Below are positions 33,261 through 40,108 of a stretch of 40,108 nt of DNA, piece after piece; the first letter of the stretch is position 1, and every line of letters starts with the position of its first letter. Position numbers and translations under genes: made by a program. The stretch is taken from NCBI GenBank assembly GCA_937905825.1, contig CALCXM010000040.1, positions 1-40,108 on the forward strand. The letters are read 5' to 3'. This DNA comes from an uncultured bacterium. GTDB taxonomy: Bacteria > Planctomycetota > UBA1135 > GCA-002686595. Below the pieces are notes generated by a model. The model was given only the letters and a program-made list of their open reading frames with translations. It had not been told where the DNA came from and did not search any database.

Positions 33261-34653
33261 GCTCAATTGGCTCGGCGGCGGCCTTGCGCTTGTGGTTTGG
33301 GGCTACGCACTCGCCGGCCCCCCGGGGCTCTTGCCCGCAGCCAGCCGCCCGGGCTTGCCGCTTCCCAGCAAGTCCGTGAGTGAGCAAGGCGCTACCTCCG
33401 CGACCATCGACAAAGAGACATGGCGTGCAGCCTGTGAAGCGGCCGGCTTGCCCTACTTCCCCGATCCCAACGGATTGGAGTTCGAGCCGCTGCGCCGCTT
33501 GGTCGAAGCCAGCCAACGTTGGGCAGCAAGCGCGGACGGGGACGAACTTGGAAAGATGGGCGAGATCGCCATGGCCTTGGACCTGCACGAACCGGCCATC
33601 GACTACTTTGCGGCGGCCCGTGTCTTTGGCACGGACGTGGAACGCTGGACCTATTTCCTGGGGGCTGAATGCCAGCTGGTGGGCGCATCCCAAGTGGCCA
33701 TCGAGCAGCTCGAGCAGGCGCGCTACCTCAACGAAGCCTACGCCACCACGAGCACGCGCTTGGGCGCGCTCTACTACGAACTCGGCGAGTTCGAGCGGGC
33801 CGACGAAAACTACGCCATGGCCGCCACGCGCAAGCCCTCCCCCACCGCCGGCATCGTCGGCCGCGGCCGGGTGGCCTTGGCCATGGGCGACTTTGAAAAA
33901 GCACTCCGCTACCTCGACCAAGCGGTCGAGGCGACGCCCAGCGACTTCATCGCCCACCGTTTGCGCTCCCAATCCCTCGCGCGCCTCGACCGCCCCGCAG
34001 AAGCGGCAGCGGCCGCCAAGCTCAGCAACCAGCTCACCCCCTATCGCGGCTGGTTGACCCTGGATCCTCGACTCGGGGAGGCCCACCGCGACGCGGGGAC
34101 GCAGCACTCGCTCGAGGTGGCCTTCAATGTGGCGATTGGACGCGGTGACCTGCGGGCCGCCCTGCAAGCGGGCGATGAGTTGCTCGAGCGCCTGCCCAAG
34201 AGCCCTCAAATCCTTTCGATCATGGCCACGATCCTGGCCAACTCGAATCAAATGCCGCGAGCTTTGGAGCTGGCGCAACGGGCCTTCGATCTAGCTCCCG
34301 AGGACCGCCAAGCGGCCGCTGCCCTGGCCGACATTGCGATCAGAACAGGGGATCTACAACGGGCGGCGAAGGCGGCGAATCACTTGTTCGAGCTCGCACC
34401 GCTGGATGCCAAGTCCCACCAAACATTGGGCAAGCTGAACTTCTTGCGTGGCCGTATTGACGAGTCGCTTAAGAACCTACGCAAGGCCATCGAGCTCGAC
34501 CCCCTGGAGCCTGTTCATCAGTTGATGCTGGTGGACGTGCTCATGCGTCACCAACGCATGGACGAGGCAGAGGGTCAACTCCTGCGCCTACTGCAAGTGG
34601 ATCCGAAGAACGTCGAGGCCCAGCAGTCGCTAAAGACCGTGCGCGGGCAGTAG
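33253..34653 (+). CDS. TPR-repeat protein, exported
   Basis: 466 residues with a signal or anchor segment 'GGGLALVVWGYALAGPPGLL'. TPR units fill the rest: 'LDLHEPAIDYFAAARVFG', 'ASQVAIEQLEQARYLNEAY', 'LGEFERADENYAMAATRKP', 'GDFEKALRYLDQAVEATPSD', 'GDLRAALQAGDELLERLP', 'MPRALELAQRAFDLAPED', 'GDLQRAAKAANHLFELAP', 'GRIDESLKNLRKAIELDP' and 'MDEAEGQLLRLLQVDP'. The start overlaps the end of the CRTAC1-type gene by 8 nt. This pair repeats the partnership at 20332/22023, but with the gene order reversed. Confidence 0.88.
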   Translation: MNRLNWLGGGLALVVWGYALAGPPGLLPAASRPGLPLPSKSVSEQGATSATIDKETWRAACEAAGLPYFPDPNGLEFEPLRRLVEASQRWAASADGDELGKMGEIAMALDLHEPAIDYFAAARVFGTDVERWTYFLGAECQLVGASQVAIEQLEQARYLNEAYATTSTRLGALYYELGEFERADENYAMAATRKPSPTAGIVGRGRVALAMGDFEKALRYLDQAVEATPSDFIAHRLRSQSLARLDRPAEAAAAAKLSNQLTPYRGWLTLDPRLGEAHRDAGTQHSLEVAFNVAIGRGDLRAALQAGDELLERLPKSPQILSIMATILANSNQMPRALELAQRAFDLAPEDRQAAAALADIAIRTGDLQRAAKAANHLFELAPLDAKSHQTLGKLNFLRGRIDESLKNLRKAIELDPLEPVHQLMLVDVLMRHQRMDEAEGQLLRLLQVDPKNVEAQQSLKTVRGQ

Positions 34654-34704
34654 TCCCTGCCTGAAACGCGAACGGCCGGAAGCCCGCTTGCAGGCGAAAA
34701 CAGA

Positions 34705-34738
34705 AAGGGGCGCCCTCTCGATCGAGAGGGCGCCCCTT
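34705..34738. terminator. 34-bp perfect palindrome, bidirectional terminator
   Basis: Bases 34705-34738 equal their own reverse complement (two 17-nt arms, starting aaggggcgccctctcg). It lies between two convergent genes, 51 bp after the TPR stop (+) and 52 bp after the FG-GAP stop (-). On the minus strand a T-rich tract (tttctgtttt) follows; on the plus strand only scattered Ts follow. Confidence 0.88.
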
Positions 34739-34790
34739 GTGCTTGTGCTTGTGCACCCAGCTGAACCGGCGGCTCGGCTGGGCGAATCGA

Positions 34791-36665
34791 TCACGGCGTG
34801 TAGGTCACGCCGACGCCGTTCGAGAAGTTGAAGCCAGCGCCCGAGCAGGTGTTGGCCGGATCTCGGTACCAGAACTGGAAGTAGGTCGGGACCCCGCCAG
34901 CGTTGGCGACGGTGCCAAAAGCACTGCCGTTGAAGTCGCTGAAGGTGCTCACGCCACCGCTGGTGACTTGAACGTGGGAGCGCATGCTACCGCCGGCTGC
35001 ACAGATGATGCCGTCGCCGACCGGGTTGGCCACTTGGTTGTTACCGCGCAGCAGCAAGCCTGGCTTGTTGAGGGGAGCACCTGAAACGGACAGCTGCAGC
35101 GTGTCGTTGGCAAGACTCGTCAGACCACTACCGCTGAGCGTTACGCCCGTGCCAATGGTGCTCATGCACCCGGCGCCTGCAGCGCCATTGGCACCACAAG
35201 GGCAAGCTGCGCCCGTGCCGTCGCCGAAGCAGTAAGGCGTCGTCGGATCACCACCGGGGGTGTTCAGATCGTTCAGCCAAACGTCGGTTCCGTCGCAGAG
35301 GCCGAAGATCATGTCCATGTCCCCATCGTTGTCCAGGTCGAAGACTGCCACGTCGTGGGTTCCACGCAGGTCCGCTGCGGACATGCCCTTCACACCACGC
35401 CAGCCGCCGTTCGACTGCTGAGCTTCTTCCTTGAGCGTCGGCTGAGATCCAACCGCGCCACCCGGGTTGTGATAGATGTGCGTACGACGCTCGCAGCCGC
35501 CGATGTCGACGTCCACGTCGCAGATCAGGATGTCTTTCCAGCCATCGCCGTCCAAGTCCACGATCAGGTTGTTGCTGGCGAAGCCGTCGTCGCCGCCGGT
35601 CACGAACGAGAAGGTCTTGTCCGAACTCCAGACCACGCGGCCGAAGGCGTCGATGCCCGTGTTGTAGCGGTAACGGTCCGAACCGTCATCGCTGATCACC
35701 ACGTCTTCACGACCATCGTTGTTCAAGTCCCCGGTGCTCGTGTGGTAGGGAGCGTTGCCGTGGAAGTTGTGGAAGATGTTGAAGTAACCCTCGTTGCTAG
35801 GGTCGTTGTAGCTGATCGCCACGTAGGTCGGAGCGTTCAAGGAGGTGTCCTTGAGGATGTCGTTGGCTCCGTCCTGATTGAAGTCACGAATCGCAACCGA
35901 GTTGCCGAAGGCGGACGACAGCATCTGGGTGGTCATGCGCAGGGCCGACTCATCGGTGAAGTGGCCGGTTCCATCGTTGATGAAGAGCCGGTCGTTCAGG
36001 TCACTGCCGGTGCTCGAACCAGAGTCGTAGTCGCCGAAGTAGAGGTCAGCGAAGCCGTCACCGGTCACGTCGCCAGCGTCCACCGAGCAGAACTTGGGAG
36101 AGGCCGGGCTGCCCGCTGCCATCAGCTGAGGGATGCGCCCCGCCTCGTAGCGGAAACCGAGCCAGTTGCCCCCCGTGTCGTTGCCCAGGTTCATGTAGAT
36201 CCGCGGGTGCGAGACTTCCTTCGGCGTTCCGATCGAGAGCGTCGTGGCGGTGATGATGTCCAGCCAGCCGTCGTTGTCCGCGTCGAACAGGACCACATCG
36301 CGATCGTTCGTGGGCGTGTCGAAGCCATTGTCGCCGGGGACGTCGGAGGCCGTTGCGTACAGCGAAGTGCGGTTGACCAACACTCCCCCTTCGTTCATGA
36401 ACAGCACGTTGACCCGGTGGCCGGTGCTCGTGAACGGGGTCTTGCGCACGCAGATCAAGTCGGTCCAGCCATCCTGGTCGACGTCACCCCAGGCGTAGTC
36501 CTTTTCCTCGTTGTCCGTCAGGCCCAAGCTCGAGGGGCCCGACAACTTGGAGTTGTCCTTGTGGAAGCTGACCCACTCGTTGTTGAACTGGGCCGAGGCG
36601 GAGGCCGGTAGGAGCGCCGCGGCGACTAGGGTCGGCCACAGAGCGTGAAGATGCTTTGAATTCAT
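34791..36665 (-). CDS. Secreted FG-GAP/VCBS protein with YCFGD-type C-terminal domain
   Basis: 624 residues. The start at 36665 has a GGAGG ribosome binding site 9 nt upstream and begins a signal peptide ('LWPTLVAAALLPASASAQF'). FG-GAP blades follow: 'WGDVDQDGWTDLICV', 'LFDADNDGWLDIITA', 'AGDVTGDGFADLYFGD', 'IRDFNQDGANDILKD', 'TGDLNNDGREDVVISDD', 'IVDLDGDGWKDILICD' and 'VFDLDNDGDMDMIFGL'. There is no ASPIC/UnbV end; instead residues 478-624 are the shared Cys-rich domain ('YCFGDGTGAACPCGANG', 'GAGCMSTIGTGVTLSGSG', 'GDGIICAAGG', 'YFQFWYRDPANTCSGAGF', 'FNFSNGVGVTYTP'). It shows that the tail is swapped among unrelated propeller and repeat proteins. Extracellular location inferred. Confidence 0.9.
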   Translation of the reverse strand: MNSKHLHALWPTLVAAALLPASASAQFNNEWVSFHKDNSKLSGPSSLGLTDNEEKDYAWGDVDQDGWTDLICVRKTPFTSTGHRVNVLFMNEGGVLVNRTSLYATASDVPGDNGFDTPTNDRDVVLFDADNDGWLDIITATTLSIGTPKEVSHPRIYMNLGNDTGGNWLGFRYEAGRIPQLMAAGSPASPKFCSVDAGDVTGDGFADLYFGDYDSGSSTGSDLNDRLFINDGTGHFTDESALRMTTQMLSSAFGNSVAIRDFNQDGANDILKDTSLNAPTYVAISYNDPSNEGYFNIFHNFHGNAPYHTSTGDLNNDGREDVVISDDGSDRYRYNTGIDAFGRVVWSSDKTFSFVTGGDDGFASNNLIVDLDGDGWKDILICDVDVDIGGCERRTHIYHNPGGAVGSQPTLKEEAQQSNGGWRGVKGMSAADLRGTHDVAVFDLDNDGDMDMIFGLCDGTDVWLNDLNTPGGDPTTPYCFGDGTGAACPCGANGAAGAGCMSTIGTGVTLSGSGLTSLANDTLQLSVSGAPLNKPGLLLRGNNQVANPVGDGIICAAGGSMRSHVQVTSGGVSTFSDFNGSAFGTVANAGGVPTYFQFWYRDPANTCSGAGFNFSNGVGVTYTP

Positions 36666-36674
36666 CGTGGAAGT

Positions 36675-36679
36675 CCTCC
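36675..36679 (-). promoter_or_regulatory. Shine-Dalgarno GGAGG of the FG-GAP protein gene
   Basis: GGAGG on the minus strand, 9 nt before the ATG at 36665. It supports this start and is one of only two clear Shine-Dalgarno sites in the window. Confidence 0.7.
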
Positions 36680-36806
36680 AGGGGACGGGGGGAAGAAACT
36701 AGGAAGGGGGGAGCCCGCACGTCAGCGGGCGAAATATCCTGTCCGACCAGGGCCCTCTAGGAACGAGAGCTCGGCTTCCAAACAGGATAGCAGAGTGAGC
36801 AGAAAG

Positions 36807-36828
36807 CCACCCGGGAAGAAACGGGTGG
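36807..36828. terminator. Hairpin between the thioredoxin-fusion gene and the next FG-GAP gene
   Basis: Perfect 7-bp arms ccacccg/cgggtgg (36807-36813, 36822-36828) with an 8-nt loop; followed by ctttct on the minus strand. It lies about 130 bp past the stop at 36955 and upstream of the next gene on that strand. The rest of the 289-bp gap shows only a second small hairpin at 36906-36918 (cgctt/aagcg), also possibly part of the 3' end. Confidence 0.45.
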
Positions 36829-36954
36829 TGGTCTTTAAGGCACTAGACTGAGCGAAACTCGGAGCACCCGGCAACGATTGTAAAATGGCCCAAAACCCCA
36901 GACCGCGCTTCGCAAGCGGGAATACCGGCCTATGCAGGAGCTTGGCTCTTATGC

Positions 36955-39900
36955 TCATTTGCGCCGCCGCTGGGACATTTTGAACAAAGCCATGTAGTAG
37001 TTGGAGTGAATGCGCAGACCGCGCGCCCTCAGGCGATTGGAGAGGCCCTCGAAGTCCCGTGGCATGCCGTAGAACCAACGCCCGGGGTAGGCGCTGCGCA
37101 CGCCCAGGCTCTCCGGGGAGAGTCCGTAGGTGGCGACGTCCTCGAGCAGGTCCTCGACCTCCACAGGCCCTAGGTAGAGAACCTCCACAAGGCCATGCTT
37201 GTCGACCAGCAAACTCGCGGGCACGGGCATGGCCCCTTGCTTGGCGATCAGGTGTTCGAAAAGCACCTCGAAGAAGGCGCGCTGCTCCTCGTCCATGTCC
37301 TTGGACTCGAAGGGCGCCAGGGGGTCCATCTGCGGAACGATAATCCGTTCAAAGAAGCTGGGGCCTGTGTCCCCTGCGGCGACGGCGTCCAGGCGCAAAG
37401 GCACGATCTCCAAGCCCATGCCGGCCAGCTCCACGTTGTTCTTCGCAAACGATCCGAGCTCTGCGACACAGGGTTCGCACCAGGTTGCCCAGAGGTTGAT
37501 CAAGCGCGCGCCCTGCTTGTCCGGGCTGAAGAGCTGGCGCTGCAAGGCGGTCGGCAGGGGCAAGGGCGTGCGCAGGACGACTCGGGTGGACGCGGGCAAT
37601 TCGGCCAATTCGCCAGCTGGCTCGGGTTCGAAGGCGCGCGCGGGCAAGGCCCTTGCGACCCCGGTTCCTTCCACCAGGCGCACGCGCGATCCCAAGGCCA
37701 CGCTGCCGAAGTCCTCGACTTCGCCTCCAGGCCAGGAGACCTGCAAGCTCTCTATTTTCGTGCAGCCCGTCAAACCGAAGAGCAGTTCGTTGCTTGATTG
37801 GGACAGATAACCCTCGCCACAACGCAGCTCTTGGATGTACTGCTTGCCGTTGGCGTGCACGCTGACGCGGGCGCCGATGGCATCGCGATTGGCCTGCGTT
37901 CCCTGCAAGCGCACGGCGAGGAACTCACCATCCGCTTGCTTGCGATTCTCAAAGAGACGTAGCTGACGACCGTTCCGACTCTTCAGCCAAAGGTCAAGAT
38001 CACCATCTCCGTCCCAATCAAACTGAGCGATCGCCCTTCCGTCTTGGATCGAGTCGAGCCCTGCCGCAGCCGAGATGTCGACGAACTGACGGTCCCCCAG
38101 GTTGAGGTAGGCGCAATTGCGCTCGCTCCCGCTCCAGCTCGCGCCGCTGTCCATCAAGCGCGAGATGTTCTGCCAACCTTCGAGGTAGTCAGGCTGAAAA
38201 GCGGAGTTGGCGGAATCCTCCTCGGACTCCGTTGGACTGCACGACGCCACGCGTCGCCAAAAGAAGCTTCAGAGGTCGTCCTTGTGGTCCCCCGTCAGGA
38301 ACCCGTTGGGAACGACCACATCCGGCAGCCCGTCCATGTCGAAGTCGCTGAAGCGCGCTCCCCAGGACCAGCGGCCCATACGTAGACCGGCGCTCTCGCT
38401 GACGTCCTCGAAGCTCCCGTCGGCCTTGTTGCTGAACAGGCTGTTGCCCAAGGCATGACGCTGGATCGCGTGACGCTGCGCTGGATCCTCGCCTTGCTTG
38501 AAAGAGGACTGGTAAGCGATTCGACGTCCCGCGGAGGAGAACATGTTGCTGACGAGAACATCAAAGCGCCCGTCCAAGTCCACGTCCGCCCAGGACACTC
38601 CCATGCCAGCAGCCTGGTCCTCGCAGCCGGTCTCCGCCGCCACGTCAACGAACTTGCCGCCATCGTTGCGGTACAGGTTGTTGCGTCCAAAGTCGTTGGC
38701 TACGTAGAGATCCGGGTCCCCGTCATTGTCGTAGTCGCTCCAGGAGGAGGCCAAGCTGAAGCGGTCATTGTTCACGTCCAAACCGACCTCAGCGCTCACA
38801 TCGGCGAAGCCCAGCTCCCCATCGTTGCGCATCAAATGGTTCTTCGGACCGTTGCGCGCATCGTGGAACGGAATCGGAACGCTATCTCCGTAGGAGGTCT
38901 TCACGTAACGCACGGCGAAGATATCCAGGTCCCCGTCCAAGTCGTAGTCCGCCGCGGAAAGCGAGTAAAAGGAAGAGGTGGACTCCGATCCAAGTTGCCT
39001 CGCCGGCGTGAAGATTCCCTCACCATCATTCGTCGACAGGATGATCAAGGGGCCGATGCAAGCGATCAGGTCCCGATCTCCATCGTTGTCGTAGTCGGCG
39101 AGCAACACGCCCTTCGTGTCGTCCAGCCAAGCGGCGCCGGAGTGCTCTCCCATTTCTACAAAGGAGCCACTCGGCTGCTGCATGAACAATAGGTTGGGCA
39201 AGCCTGTGCCCTGGGCCACGTACAGGTCGTCCAAGTCGTCCCCGTTGACATCCCCCACCGCGATGCCGTTGTGGCCGAAGTAGTTCGCTTCACCGAGATT
39301 GTCGATGCGCCCGTGCCAGTGCTCGCTGCCCTTGGCGAGCACGACACTCGAGCCACCGGCATTGGCGATGGCTTTGGCGCTGGAGTCTTGGAAGAGCACC
39401 TCCGCAAAGCTGACCTCGGTCAAGGACAAGGCTTGGATCGAGGAGATCTGAAAGCCACCGGCCTCATCCCTGGACTCGAAGCCAATGGACCAGCGGGCGT
39501 TCTGTTGGGTCGATCCCTTGCCCAGTCGCGCGCTGGTCTGGAGCAGAGCTTCCACTCGGAAGTGATTCTCATCTTGGGGTTCGACGTGAACGATCTTGAA
39601 GGCAACACGCTGCTCAGTTCCCTCGCTCAGCGGGGCCAAGAAGGCGCCAAGCGCTATCCCGGGAGGCGTACCGGACCCCAGGAGCCCAAAGCTCTCCGGC
39701 TTCGCAATCGAAGCCCGAATGCCCCCCGCGTCTCGGCGCAACTCCAACTCCGGGCGAAGGTCGTTGCTTTTGAACCCCTGCGAATGAACCAGCCCCTTCA
39801 GGCCTTCGCCAGACAGGTCGCCGGCCGCCAGCTTCTCCTGCAGCGCCTTGAGGGCAGCATTCGCTACCTGCGACAAGCCTTCCGCTTCGAAGTCCGTGTC

Positions 39901-40032
39901 GTCACTCGGAGTCCACAGCTCGGGGGTCTCTTGTTGCTTGTCCACATCACGCGCGCTGGGCGCAGCGCTCGATGGACTGATCAGTGCAGATGCACAGAGG
40001 AGGGGAAGGATGGCGTCGATCAAGAGGAGCAA
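36955..40032 (-). CDS. FG-GAP/ASPIC-UnbV protein fused to a thioredoxin-like domain, with one in-frame TGA (candidate selenoprotein)
   Basis: Read through one TGA (38269-38271), the frame encodes about 1025 residues. The start is uncertain: TTG 40032 is used here, but the frame is open to the window edge, so the true start may lie outside. A hydrophobic segment 'LLLIDAILPLLCASALISP' is the signal. Residues 240-580 are FG-GAP blades ('VGDVNGDDLDDLYVAQ', 'LADYDNDGDRDLIAC', 'AADYDLDGDLDIFAVR', 'WSDYDNDGDPDLYVAND', 'WADVDLDGRFDVLVSN', 'FSDFDMDGLPDVVVPNG'). The TGA is residue 588, between 'TGDHKDDL' and 'SFFWRRVASCSP'; the same frame then continues 'YLEGWQNISRLM', 'NCAYLNLGDRQFVDIS', 'QFDWDGDGDLDLWLK', ASPIC/UnbV ('IGARVSVHANG', 'LQVSWPGGEVEDF') and a TlpA/redoxin-type domain with 'NLWATWCEPC' (C852, C855). 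The two halves are one protein family split at the TGA. Confidence 0.78.
38242..38256 (-). promoter_or_regulatory. SECIS-like hairpin 3' of the FG-GAP/thioredoxin TGA
   Basis: In the mRNA a perfect 6-bp stem CGACGC/GCGUCG encloses the 3-nt loop GUG; a further G-U pair may extend it. The loop begins 19 nt after the UGA, the same distance as in E. coli fdhF, and its first base is G. This fits the bacterial SECIS consensus, with the caution that short GC-rich stems arise easily by chance. Confidence 0.48.
38269..38271 (-). other. In-frame TGA inside the FG-GAP/thioredoxin fusion gene (possible Sec codon)
   Basis: Minus-strand codons read GAC GAC CTC TGA AGC TTC TTT TGG (D-D-L-*-S-F-F-W). Frame is conserved on both sides: the next in-phase stop is TGA at 36955, 437 codons later. 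I recall homologues running through this point without a break ('DL-x-SFFWR'), but could not check which residue they have. Confidence 0.6.
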
Positions 40033-40108
40033 GGGGAAGTCGCCTCGGATTTGGACTCTGATTAGCTGGACCGTCTGAACGAAGCCTGCCCGGTTCGAAA
40101 AAGGCCTG

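Noticed and set aside
32037..33266. 409-codon minus-strand open frame opposite the CRTAC1-type gene
   Set aside because: Shadow of the repeated Asp-rich FG-GAP codons; no start signal and no family resemblance.
17842..38271. TGA reassigned to an amino acid throughout the genome
   Set aside because: Many genes in the window end naturally at TGA with the next gene starting within a few nucleotides, for example at 3896, 10625 and 22023.

Overview
The window is GC-rich and dense with genes for exported proteins, many beginning with a signal peptide or lipobox. It most resembles a genome of the phylum Planctomycetota (marine or other aquatic type). The reasons are the many FG-GAP/VCBS proteins with ASPIC/UnbV tails, a PQQ-type beta-propeller, a formylglycine-type sulfatase, and a cysteine-rich C-terminal domain (YCFGD...CPCG...FNFSN) shared by three large secreted proteins here. 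I recall such tails from Planctomycetota, but this assignment is inference. A phospholipase A1 of the OMPLA family implies an outer membrane. There is no rRNA, tRNA, CRISPR array or insertion sequence that I can see.

Layout. 1-9 kb: the start of a DUF952 gene, a LysR regulator, a Tat-exported intradiol dioxygenase, a GntR regulator with an M1 metallopeptidase gene 4 nt behind it, a small membrane protein, a secreted PQQ propeller and a sulfatase. 9-11.3 kb: OMPLA-like phospholipase, then a padR gene behind a long inverted repeat and a fused HAAS/Poly_export membrane protein. 11.6-17.5 kb: a beta-helix protein and a seven-repeat PPC-like protein, separated by a strong terminator. 17.7-24 kb: a DUF427 gene interrupted by one in-frame TGA, a secreted-protein remnant, an M19 dipeptidase, a TPR-CRTAC1 lipoprotein pair and an SRPBCC protein. 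24.3-29 kb: an FCD-type GntR regulator coupled to a clostripain-like peptidase, a short PQQ-like protein and a seven-bladed-propeller protein. 29-40 kb: four more FG-GAP proteins, one paired with a TPR gene and one fused to a thioredoxin-like domain and interrupted by an in-frame TGA.

The most interesting observation is the pair of in-frame TGA codons (17842-17844 and 38269-38271, both minus strand). In each case the same reading frame carries on with family-like sequence, and a 6-bp hairpin lies 3' of the TGA at a distance and with a loop guanosine that fit the bacterial SECIS consensus. In DUF427 the TGA replaces what I recall as a conserved cysteine. TGA is also an ordinary stop for many genes here, so global reassignment is unlikely. 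Selenocysteine insertion is the most attractive explanation; nonsense mutation or sequencing error is the alternative. No Sec machinery gene lies in the window.

The second theme is an extracellular protein set built from a few modules: FG-GAP propellers, TPR partners (paired twice, apparently fused once) and a common C-terminal domain that may be a sorting or anchoring signal.
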